From Umbilicaria muhlenbergii (lineage: Eukaryota > Ascomycota > Lecanoromycetes > Umbilicariales > Umbilicariaceae), in assembly GCA_000611775.1 (NCBI GenBank), contig KK106982.1, positions 1,720,643 through 1,784,642 of the forward strand: a stretch of DNA of 64,000 nt. The letters are read 5' to 3'. The notes below the pieces were generated by a model. The model was not told the origin of the DNA. It searched no databases and saw nothing but the letters and a program-made list of their open reading frames with translations. Below, piece after piece: positions 24,069 through 34,130 of this stretch. The position numbers and the translations under genes are program-made. Within the stretch, counting starts at the first letter, position 1, and each line of letters starts with the position of its first letter.

Positions 24069-25219
24069 GCCGGCCCCGTTAGCACGACCTCGAGGTTCTG
24101 AACCCCCCGGGGCACGCTCCGGGTGTGAGAGAAGCCGGGTATGCCTTCAGGGTAGACAGGTTGGAGTTTGCTGCTGCGGGCGTGGCTTGAGGGTTCTGCC
24201 GGCGTATGGGTGCTGGGTAGAGACGAAGAAACGAATGACGATACAGCGTTCGTGGATGAAAGCATTCCGAGCGTGGTGGGAGAGGAGGAGTTAATGGTGT
24301 TCATATAGAGTAGTAATGTGCTAGGTATTGCAGTTAGGGCTTGCCGTTGCTTGTGCGTTTCAATGGAGTGCGGGTGTCCAGGACCGTTGTGGCCGGGGGC
24401 TGCATGGGCCGATGGAAGGGAGTCGGGGGCTTGCCATAGCGGATTGTTCGAGATACTCTGTCTGGCGTTCAGGATGCTACCGCCAAGGCTGTAATAGGTT
24501 GCTTTGGATTTGCAAAGACAGGGAAGCGTGGGTTCCTTGGAGTCGGCGTTTGCCCTGCGATGGTTAGATCATGTCAACGTATGCTTTCCTCTCCGATTTT
24601 CCACATGAAGTGGTTATATCGGCTGTTTTTTTCCCGCAGAAGGGTTAGACAGAGATGTTGCTCGCGCTTCTAGGCCGTGTCATTCTTGCGGTCTAGACGA
24701 GCGTGAAAACCGGAGTGGGAGAAGTGAATGTTTCATATATGCACAATCCATCTCCTCTGCCGCCTACATACATCCGAAGAAACGGCAACGAGTTATCAAA
24801 ACAGCACCCATAAAAAAAAAAAACCGCTCAAGAGCACCAGATTCGTTTCGTGATGCTGTTCATACAAAGTCGTGTACATCATGATTCGTAAAGTGGAGAG
24901 TTGCATCGTTATCATAAATCGTACCGCTAAAAAGGATCGGACAAAATCAAGGCACGCAAGATGGTATCTTTCAGTCTTTCGCCGCAACAAGACGACCGGG
25001 AATGATAAAACAATAGTGTTGTGCCGCCGGACCGAAAAGGAAAACAACGCGGCCGAGAAGAAGCAGCCGGAGTAGCTTTTGGGCAAACTTTTGCGCGCAT
25101 TGGGAATCGAAGACAATGTATCAGCTGTTCTTGAAGACAACCTCCCAAAGCAGAAGAACAGAGAGATGAATCCCTCCCGGAGGGTATGGCATCATACGAT
25201 CCGCTCATCAGGTGATGAT
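24069..25219. other. Spacer downstream of paralogue 2
   Basis: No gene is seen. It carries the block related to 20560-20640 and a run of 12 A at about 24811. Confidence 0.45.
24843..24925 (+). repeat. 3'-flank block shared with 20560-20640
   Basis: This is the less AT-rich copy of the block; it lies about 775 bases beyond the stop of small paralogue 2. Confidence 0.65.
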
Positions 25220-27487
25220 TCACTTCCCACTATATCCGCTCCTGTCGCTGCGTCCGCTCCGGCTCTCGGTGCGAACAAGCCTCCTCTCCGTGATCGTAAG
25301 ATCTTCCATTTCTTTCGTAGGTGAGCTCCGCCGACTGCGGCTCACGATCTTCTTCTCGCGAAACGCCTGGTCATCATCATCGAAATCTCGACTCCTGGAA
25401 GGTCTGCGGCTGCGATCACCCGGCCGAAGCGTCTCCGTCACCTCCTCGAGATGCGAGCTTCTCCTCATCCGACTGCTACTGCGCGACGGGGCGGCAGCAT
25501 GCGAATACGTCGAAGCCCTCATACGACTCGAGCTCCTCGACGGCTCGGCGAGGTCCGAATAGCTGACTGTGCCACTATGACTAGCCCCGCTGTGACTGTG
25601 AGGCTTATCTGGTGCTCGGGCTCTGTCAGATCTTTCGCTACCCTCATCGCCGGCCTTGCGGCCGCCAATCCGGAGTTCCATGCTTCCGTCTCCATCTCCA
25701 GAATGCTGGAACGTGATCGTCCGTCCTTCGACGCCGTCGCCTTTCACATCCACTTTGACCCCGGGTTGAAATCGCATGGTGAATCCATCCCCGTCAGTGG
25801 GACCAGCCACGGCTCGACTGCCCACACCGCTGCGTGGCTTCACATCGCTGCCTTCGCGGCTGCGGCCTCCAGATTTGGTGCTGCTGTGGCTTCCTGCCAC
25901 ACTTGCCTGCGATTGTGTATGCTTGGGTGCGAATCTCACGGAATCGATTGTCGGATTGCTTTTCGTGGCTGTTCCCGGCGCATGGTTGGTGGCATATTGA
26001 TATCTCTCAGCTTCGCGCTCGAGAGCATCTTGGCCATAGTAGCTGGCTCGCCGGCGTCGCTTGTCAGATACGTTAGCTCTTTCGACGAGAATCCTCTCAT
26101 TGGGCGCAGAGGTGTAGGATGCCCTAGGGGGCCCTGCGGAGGGACGTGCAGCGAGAGACTGACGGCGAGAGCGAGGCGGTTGCTCCGATATGGATTCACG
26201 GCGACTTTGCCGTCGGTTCGATACATCTGCTTCTGTTGAGGACAGTGATGGCAACTCTTCTCCGCTACGGCGTGGGTGCGATGTAGCGTGAGCGGCGGAA
26301 GTCGTCACTGCGTGACGTATTGCAGGTCTTTGTTGCGATGGAACGGCGGGTGCAGGTGGAGGGGGCATTTTGTAGTAGTCGTCACCCCGCTCGTAGTATG
26401 CTTGCACTGTATTCGGATGTCGCTCACGGTGGAAGTTCGAGTCGCGCGGTAGTGATTGAGAATAAGGCTGAGGTGGAACACCGGTTGTGTAACTTGGTTT
26501 TTGCTCGCCATATTGGATGATAGGAGGCTCATAGATTGCAGAGTGATGTGATGGGTGGGTATGTGGTTCGGCTGGCCACTGGCGGGGTTGGGATCGAGGT
26601 GGCTCGTACGGCGATGGCATTGGATATTTTGGTGGTGCTGACTGAACCGGGGAAGGTATGTATGTGGCGCTGGTCGGTGGATAAGATGGTACGGGAAGGG
26701 TTGGCGGGGCAACATAGATGGATTGTGGTTGTCGCTCGACGTACAGCTGTGGCTGGGGGTAGTAAACGACTTCAGGCATCGCACCTGCATGGAAGCTCAT
26801 AGGTCGCGGCATGCGATGTGGTTGTGCAGAAGGGGGCCGAGTTCTGGGCTGAGCGGTGTTCACGAGGGGTACCTGTTGAGCGTGATCCGGAGGAGCGGCC
26901 CGCGCAGATTGCGGTGATGGAAGACCAGCACCTCGAGGTCGTGACGTCTGAGGGAGGGTAAAGTAATCCTGTGGTGGTTGCAATTCGAGCGGCGTCACAC
27001 CAGGTTTCTTCTTGGGTGCACAATCAGGGCATTTGCATCCTTCAGGCCGCGCGCTCTCCTTGCCTTGATCCGTGGACGTGGTCGTAAGCGGCGGGAGCTT
27101 TGTTGGGCTTTTCCGCGTCGCGCTCTTCGGTTTGCTCTCTGGTAGCGTCGTCTTGGCCTTTTCAGTCGCAGCTCCCGTGTCAAGGGTCAATGGTGTCAGG
27201 CCAAGTCGTGATCTTTGCGACGAGCCTCCACTGTCGACCGTTGCAGCGGTCTGGCTGGAGTAGCCGGAGTCACTGGCGCCATCCTTTCCGACCTTTGCGA
27301 CCTTTGGAGGATTATCGTCTCCACCCTTTGCGACGAGGGAGATGTCCGGCTTGGAGGCGCGCTTTGCGGCACTGTTGGCAGTGCGCCGCGAGTCGGGGAT
27401 GGTGGTGCGGGCATCCTCGTTCCAGTCCTCGCAGGTGGCCGGATGGGGACGCGGACGCGGCCGGTGACGGCTCGGACTGACGGACAT
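25220..27487 (-). CDS. Disordered Pro/Ser/Arg-rich protein, function unknown
   Basis: This is one uninterrupted reading frame of 755 aa from an ATG at 27487. The N-terminus has CEDWNEDARTTIPDSRRTAN, then SDSGYSSQTAATVDSGGSSQ and a short Cys motif, CKCPDCAPKKK. The middle is Pro/Tyr/Gln-rich (CAPK to about residue 400). The C-terminal third is Arg/Ser-rich with a more ordered block (FRPGVKVDVKGDGVEGRTIT) and repeated SRSSSRMR units. I recognise the layout from fungal hypothetical proteins but no named domain. It could be a nuclear or scaffold protein judging by its basic, phospho-site-rich content; this is inference. Its 5' flank carries six different short tandem arrays. Confidence 0.8.
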   Translation of the reverse strand: MSVSPSRHRPRPRPHPATCEDWNEDARTTIPDSRRTANSAAKRASKPDISLVAKGGDDNPPKVAKVGKDGASDSGYSSQTAATVDSGGSSQRSRLGLTPLTLDTGAATEKAKTTLPESKPKSATRKSPTKLPPLTTTSTDQGKESARPEGCKCPDCAPKKKPGVTPLELQPPQDYFTLPQTSRPRGAGLPSPQSARAAPPDHAQQVPLVNTAQPRTRPPSAQPHRMPRPMSFHAGAMPEVVYYPQPQLYVERQPQSIYVAPPTLPVPSYPPTSATYIPSPVQSAPPKYPMPSPYEPPRSQPRQWPAEPHTHPSHHSAIYEPPIIQYGEQKPSYTTGVPPQPYSQSLPRDSNFHRERHPNTVQAYYERGDDYYKMPPPPAPAVPSQQRPAIRHAVTTSAAHATSHPRRSGEELPSLSSTEADVSNRRQSRRESISEQPPRSRRQSLAARPSAGPPRASYTSAPNERILVERANVSDKRRRRASYYGQDALEREAERYQYATNHAPGTATKSNPTIDSVRFAPKHTQSQASVAGSHSSTKSGGRSREGSDVKPRSGVGSRAVAGPTDGDGFTMRFQPGVKVDVKGDGVEGRTITFQHSGDGDGSMELRIGGRKAGDEGSERSDRARAPDKPHSHSGASHSGTVSYSDLAEPSRSSSRMRASTYSHAAAPSRSSSRMRRSSHLEEVTETLRPGDRSRRPSRSRDFDDDDQAFREKKIVSRSRRSSPTKEMEDLTITERRLVRTESRSGRSDRSGYSGK

Positions 27488-27580
27488 TGCTGCTTCGAAG
27501 CGCCCGCGGTCAGAGCGCGCTTGCGTGCTCGTAAGGCTGGCCTGCCTTGATTTTTACCTTACGAATGAGACAAGAATCGA

Positions 27581-27856
27581 GACAGGCACGACAGGCACGA
27601 CAGGCAAATAGGCAAATAGGCAAAAAGCGACAAGGCGACAAGGCGACAAGGCGGGAAGCGAGGGGTAACGGCGCGATAGCCGGATGATCGATTATCGATT
27701 ATCGATTATCGATAAGCCGTGCGGTGCCCCGCCTCGGAAAAAGGGCTGAGTACGCGCGACGGCGAAAAGCGAGAGCCGGAGCCAGAGCCAGAGCCAGAGC
27801 CAGAGTAAGGCCAGAGCGGAGCCACAGCCAAAGCGAAAGCGAAAGCGAAAGCGAAG
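27581..27856. repeat. Cluster of six short tandem arrays in a 5' flank
   Basis: Arrays in order: GACAGGCAC (27581-27603), AATAGGCA (27605-27622), GACAAGGC x3 (27629-27652), CGATTAT x3 (27689-27709), GAGCCA x4-5 (27773-27805) and AAAGCG x4 (27830-27856). All lie 95-370 bases upstream of the ATG of the gene at 27487. Confidence 0.85.
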
Positions 27857-27860
27857 GTGA

Positions 27861-29611
27861 CGGCCGTGCGACGTAACTGGACACGGCAAGGGACAGTGAG
27901 CAAATGGAAAAGGCGACCGTCAGACGGCTTTGCTCAGTCCATTGGAGGGTGAGCCGGTAGTGCTGGGAGCGGACTCGCGCTGGAGTCACAGACTGGTTGT
28001 TTCGATCGGTGACGGATAGTGGGCGAGGAATGTTGGGACGCCGCAGGAGAGAGATCTGCTTTCCCTCACTCGGCCGGGCTGCCGACACAATGGGCGGTGG
28101 CCTTCACATCGGCCTCCAATGGCTGAGCGTAGAGGCGCATCATGCTCTTCGGCGATTCACCGAAGTACAAGTGTGGTGAATGGTGGTGGGTGAAGAGGAA
28201 AGGGGAAAGGGGAAAAGAGTCCCCTCGCGGTGGGAAGTGGGTGGGGCCATGGCGGAAATCACCACGGTGATATGTGAGTAATACGCTTTCTTGACGACGG
28301 TGCGAAGATTTGGCACGGTAGTCGATGCGATGGATGCCTGGTCAAGCAGGTCGCTCGTGTGGGGTGGACAGGCCGGACGGGCTGCTGCCCAACGCCCAAT
28401 GACCGCTCTAGTGCAGCAGGGACTGGCCGATATTCCCAGCAGCCGAATGCACTGCTCGATTATTCAAGCATCACTCTAGCTCGTCGTGACGCACATCACA
28501 GCGTGGCTGGTAGCAAAAGCAGCTGCCCACCTCGTATCGCTTAGGAAGCTCTGAGCGAGCAGCACGCACCGCCGTCGCTGCCACTGCCACTGCCAGCGAC
28601 GGCGCGGAAGAGCCAGGGAAGCCGGCCAGGACCACGGAGGACCGGCCACCTGATCCCCTGCCGTTGGCCGCGCTGGCCGAATGGAGGACCTTGTTCCCGA
28701 TCGGTACTGGCACGGCAGCTTATCGGAATCCTCTTTGGGCATGGGCAGACCAAGTTCCACTATCATCAGCTTGCCCTATGGCGGAAAGAGGTAAGTCGCT
28801 GCTGAGCGCTGCTGAAACACAGGCGAGGGGCAAAAAGGACAACGCATCAGTCGTTTCCCAGAGGGGAACGGTGCAGAACATCGCAGATGTCGTGCGTGTG
28901 CATGCTCGAGGATGGAAGGATCACGGGCTCCCGATTGGCGGCGTGGCAGATTGGGGATCGCACGGCTCAGCGTCACGGTGCGATTGGAGCTTGGGGGTGG
29001 CATAGCGATGCATGCCCGCAGCTCAAACCGTTGGTACTATGCCTGCAAGGCGGTGCGAGGGTGGTGGCGGCCACTTGGGTTCGCCGACACCCTCGATACC
29101 GAACAGTCAAGGGTCATAGCGTCCGCGATTGCCCCTGATATCCAGAGCGTTTCCATACTGTTGTTCTATTTACCTGGATTTGTAGCTGTCATGCCTGCAA
29201 GCCGTCTCTTGTTGCCTGCAACGACGCCCCCGGAACCATCCGTGGCCCGCACTTGCCAACAACACCACAAGTCCTCACCGCTTTTTCACTCCTTAATACC
29301 AATCGTTGCCCACGGAATGAGCCAAATCGTTCTTATGACTTTCCCCACGCGATTCGATGCAGATCATCCAATCCTTTCATCCTTCTCTCCGCTCTCCACC
29401 ATATTGACGAACGGACGAGCCGACGAACATCACCCCACAGTTGGTATAACGCTATGCGCGGTGAGCTCCGATCGCTCCTGAACCAGCGCTATTGAGATAG
29501 ATGGACCATTCAGACGTCATGCCCACCTCGGTCAGCGATCTGTACTACGCGTCCCTTGACGCGCCAAGCGAGCCCTAACAGTGCTTGGCGCATGTCGGAC
29601 ATATAACTGCA
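27861..29611. other. Gene-free stretch of about 1.75 kb
   Basis: No coding exon is supported on either strand; the open frames of up to 190 codons have no recognisable content. It separates the disordered-protein gene from the 3' end of arginyl-tRNA synthetase. Confidence 0.45.
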
Positions 29612-31973
29612 TCACATGCTGCTTCCGTTAGCTCCTCGATCTCTCTAAAAGACGGACGGTGGAGTGCGAGGTGGACGGGAGGAAAGGAGTCTTACCGTTC
29701 CACAGGGTTCAATCCGAGAAGTCTCATGCCGTTGTTCAATACCTGCCGAGCCGCCTCATACAGCGCCATGCGCGCCTTCTTTAGCTCGGGCTCACTACCG
29801 ACCACCTTGAGCTTATCGTAGCTTGAGCTCAACATATGTGTCATCTTGAACAGATACGAAAGCACCGTCACCGGCTCGAGGGTCTTCAGTGTGTTCTGTA
29901 CAACATCCGGCCATTGCGACAAGGCTCTCACAAGGTCTATCGCTTTGTCTTCTGTGAGAAGCGAGAGATCCGCGGAAGCGATCTCTTGGGGAGATACTCC
30001 GGCTTTACGGGTAATCGAGCAAAGACGAGCATGTGCGTACTGGAGATATGGGCCTGTATCGCCTTCAAAGGATGTCATTCGCTCCAAGGAAAACTCATAA
30101 TTGTTAATGCTAGCAGCAAGTCAGCTTCGACATCGAAAGAATACCCGACGCGTCCATTGGAAAGTCATACCGCTTGCCAGTCATGTCTTGCACCATGACC
30201 GCCGTTATACCCAGGGTGTCTGCTGTCTGCACCGGATCCTCTACTTGCTCATATTTCGTTTGGTTCCGCTGCATGACCTCATGCATCTTTTCTCCAACGT
30301 CCTTCAGGATGTCATCAAGGAACTTCACCGTGCCTCTCCGTGTGCTCATCCCAAGTACCATCCCAAAGTTGACGTGTTGGCATCTCTTCTGGATATCGCC
30401 ATGGCCCATGAGCTCGAGGATCTTGAACAGTTGGGCGAGGTGCAGATCTTGCTGCGATGCTACAACATAGATCATCTGGTCAAACTGGAACTTTTGCCAT
30501 CTTTCCACAGCGGCGCCGATGTCGCGAGTGAGGTATAGCGTTGACCCATCTCGCTTTTTGACAAGCGCCTTGCCCAATTTCTTGGTCTTGGGGTCTTTCG
30601 TCAGATCAACTATGACCGCACCTTCCGATTTCGCCGACACTCCAGTCTTCTCCAGTTGCTCTGCAGCAGCTTCCATGCTCTCCGGCTTGACCTGAGACTC
30701 TCCCGAGTAATAGTCATAACGAATATTGAGGCGCGCATAAGTCTTCTTGTATTTGTCGATACTCAGATCCCTGAACCGTTCCCATAGGGCCAAGGCTTCC
30801 TTGTCGCCTTTTTCCATGCGCTTGAAGTACTTCCGGGCCTTCTCATTGGTACTCTTTGACTCCAAATCCGTAATTTGCTGCTCCAAGTCACTGGTATCTT
30901 GCCCACTGGCCTTCGCTTCTTGCAGCTCCTTTTTCTTCTCGGCAATCTCGTCTTCTTCTGGCTTCGAGACCTTGTTTATCTCAACATAGATATCGTAGAG
31001 ATGCCCGATAGGATCCATTTTAAGCTTCTCCTCACTTCCATACATCGCGAAGGCGTTTGCAAGTAGACCGAATTGACGGCCCCAGTCTCCCAAGTAGTTC
31101 ATCCGAATGACTTCCCATCCGGCCGCCTCGTAAACGTTTGCCAGAAACCCTCCAATGATTGTGCTTCGCAAATGCCCTGCATGAAAGGGTTTCGCTATAT
31201 TCGGCGAGGAGAATTCTATAATGATGCGTTTTTTACCTTTCGATGGATCCCACGGGTCCTTCAATCCCAGTCTCGCATCGGTACCGTATCCGGCCTTCTC
31301 TTTTAGTATTGAAGGCAGAACGAACTTCGTGAGCGGCGCAGCTTTGAACCAGAATTGCACGGACGTGCCGGCCACAACGGGTTTTTCGATAAGGTCTGAT
31401 TCAGGGAACTACAGAAGAGTAGAGATTAGTACATAGGAGTCGACCGGTTATGATGAAGCTTCATACCTTCTCCACCAACTCGGCTGCTAGGTCGTTGGGC
31501 TTCTTTCCTTTGATCCGTAGAGCTGGCACTGGAAGCACCAGATCCCCCTTGTCCAGCGTCTGGGTCCATTGAAGCCTTGGATAGATTTCAGTGGCATCTA
31601 AACCGGTCAAAGAAGCAAGCTCCTTCGAAATATGGGCTCGGTATACATCCACTGGATTTACAGCCGTGAATGAGGCCTGCACATTTGCCGTGCTATTGCT
31701 CGTCGCCAGTGATCCTGATGCGTCTGCCGATGCGTCATTACTGACTGCTGGATATGTAGGGGCTTTCTCTTTGTTTTCCAGCTGTAGACTCTTAAGTTCA
31801 TCCATCTTGACTGTGCTGAAGACGCGAACGAATCTTGAATCGCTGCGGAATGGGGAGGTTGCGGGTTGTTCCTTAAAATAGAAGAATCTGAATTTATGCG
31901 AGGTATTCGCGAAGCCAGAAGTTCTCAACAAGATATCTCTAGCACTTGAAACATGGAGTAAGCGGTGGCGCAT
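29612..31973 (-). CDS. RRS1: Arginyl-tRNA synthetase, probably cytosolic and mitochondrial forms
   Basis: Exons are 31973-31467, 31408-30171, 30109-29696 and 29618-29612. From the ATG at 31805 the protein is 665 aa; from 31973 it is 721 aa with an Arg/Phe-rich leader (MRHRLLHVSSARDILLRTSG) like a mitochondrial presequence. Motifs: N-terminal additional domain, class I HIGH as HAGH within FSSPNIAKPFHAGHLRS, GMSTRRGTVKFLDDIL in the KMSKS position, and the anticodon-binding region SFEGDTGPYLQYAHARL. The last exon is 7 bases and ends the protein VERM, the usual ending in this family; without that intron it would stop at VER (29692). The frame is also open to an ATG at 32126. It charges tRNA-Arg. 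Yeast uses two genes for this, whereas many other fungi make both forms from one. Confidence 0.93.
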
Positions 31974-32427
31974 TAAGTGAGTCAGAGCTGGGTGCTGTCT
32001 GTGCAAGTCGCTGGACCTATGGCCGATGTTGAAATATTTCAGTAGCCGCGATGATTTAAGCGCGCGAACTAGCGGCTTTGTGCGGCTGTACAAAGTTAAA
32101 GAAGAAACGCGGGTTGAATGATGCATGTACGCTTATTTTAATGCAAGAGCTGAAGGATTTCTGGAAGACACTGTTTGCATTTCAGTTATTTGAAATTTTC
32201 CACGAGAAGTCTTCGTTTTACAGTCTCCACGCTGTGTTAGAAAACCTTGCCAAGTCCCATGTTTTCAAATAGAAAGGTTTTACAACATATAAGAGACCAC
32301 TGATAGTGTGCTTAGTCTCAAATCGAAGCATCCGGTGCCGTGTCCTCTCATACATTAACTGGTCTGCATAAAAGTAGATAGGTTACCAGTTCGATTACTA
32401 TCATATACAAGATAGTAGCTCCATGCC
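31974..32427. other. Spacer between arginyl-tRNA synthetase and the enoyl-CoA hydratase gene
   Basis: This holds the synthetase's upstream region and the hydratase's 3' end. No separate gene is seen. Confidence 0.45.
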
Positions 32428-33691
32428 TCAAAGCTTCGACGACTTCTTTGCCGGCAGTACAACTCCTGGCAGAGGTGTTCCTCCAACCTCCACAGATTCC
32501 CACCATGGATAGTAAGTAGGAGGGTTCTCCGTCATCGTACCGGTGAAGTTAACAGCTCGTTTGTTGAGAAACGCTTCTACGCCCTCCTTCTTGTCCCTGT
32601 AATATCAAAAATTAGCCGCTGTGCTCGCGGCAGTGGTACTGCAGACCTACGCAGAGCTAAAAAGATCCCAAATAACCCCCGAATCCAGTAAATGCGCCCC
32701 CTCCGCCGTTCCCGGATTCCGCCACATCATCTCCCTCATCAGGTACGTACTAACAACACTCGTCTGCGAGGCAACCTCCTCCGCGATTTCAAGCGCTCTG
32801 CCATTCCGTCAACATCTCATAACAGTCCTACCTCCCCACCTCGGCAACCTACCTCGTCATCACAGCCTCCGGGGTCTCCAAAACCTCAGAGTATAGCCCA
32901 TCCAGCAACTTCGAATCAGCTCTATACGTCGCTCCCGTTGTCGTGAGATGCAGCGCACGCGAGAAGCCGATCAATCTTGGGAGGAAGAACGAAGATGCTG
33001 CTTCCATCACAAGCCCGCGGCGCGCAAACACAAAGCCTATCTTGGCTTGAGCGTAGGCGATGCGGATCGCGCAGGGGAGCTGAATGGTTGCGCCGATGCC
33101 GACCGCGGAGCCATTGACGGCTGCGATGGTGGGTTTACGACATCGGTGGATGGCTAGGGTGACACGGCCGCCTCTGTATATGTAGTCTAGAAGTTAGTGG
33201 ATATTCCTCGGTTGGGAAAAAGGGCTGAGATACGGGACGATTGTGAAAGGAAGAGTGCGTTTGCTATTGGTACTGGGTCAGACTTACGTATCTCGATGAG
33301 TGCTAGCGCTCTCATCTCCACCCCTCAGTTCGCCCTGCAAGTCTGCGCCCGCGCAGAACATCTTTCCATGGCCCGTGAGGACTACGCACTTGACGCGGTC
33401 GTCAGCGCTGAAGAGAATGAATGCTTCCTCGAGCTCCTGCGCCATGAGCGCGGTAAAGGCCTGAAGGGTTCAGAAACATTAGTCCATATCTTGCTAGGAC
33501 TATACCCGCGCCGAAGCGTCATAGTAAGAGCTTTGCTTGGGTGTAAGACCAACATTGTATTTCTCCGGCCTGTGGAGCGTGAGTACGACAATAGGTGTCG
33601 GTGTAGACGAAGAAGCGGGGTGGTGGAAGATACGGATGTGTCGGTAGGGCAGGGAAGCGTAGGACGAGGGGAGCTCCAATGTCTTCGCCAT
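32428..33691 (-). CDS. Peroxisomal enoyl-CoA hydratase/isomerase family protein
   Basis: Exons are 33691-33554, 33460-33288, 33173-32853, 32797-32651 and 32596-32428, giving 315 aa. The crotonase fold is visible: [10 protein letters not shown], then [16 protein letters not shown] (first oxyanion-hole strand), then [20 protein letters not shown] (second) and [20 protein letters not shown] with a catalytic-region Glu. The protein ends KKSSKL, a type 1 peroxisomal targeting signal. This points to fatty-acid beta-oxidation or a peroxisomal step of secondary metabolism. Close fungal relatives include AKT3-type hydratases of Alternaria and Eci1-like isomerases; I cannot tell which reaction it runs. 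The PTYYPWW block near the C-terminus is typical of the fungal group. Confidence 0.92.
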
Positions 33692-34130
33692 ATTGCTTAT
33701 AAGCAATGATCAGTGAGTGTATTATCGCAATGCCATAGTGCACTTTGGGTTATAATATGCTGCTTGAAGGTCGTACACCGGCGTTCCTCGGCATACTTCA
33801 CGCTATTAGGGGCGCTTCTCCGCTGCCCCGCCTAAACGGGTACTCTGGCGTTCCCCAGATGCACATCGAGCCAGTTATATAGCACGGAGCCATATTTGAC
33901 GGTGGATATTGGGAGGTCCTCAAGGTTATGAAAGTTGAATTTTTGTTAAAGTGTAGGAGCATGTCGTAGTGAATGCTGCAATGTTGAGATGCAAGTTGCT
34001 AGGGCATGGATTACATCCCGATTAGGACTAGCATACCCCGCAAATGCATGGCTCGCCCCACCTTCCCACTTTCCATACTGAGCAGCTTATCCGAGACTAA
34101 CGATATCAGGAAGTCTGTGTACACTTCCAG
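33692..34130. promoter_or_regulatory. Shared upstream region of the hydratase and haspin genes
   Basis: 439 bases between divergent start codons. No gene and no clear regulatory motif are seen. Confidence 0.35.

Noticed and set aside
28912-29481. 190-codon open frame on the + strand
   Set aside because: Random-looking composition, no domain, no splice or leader signals.
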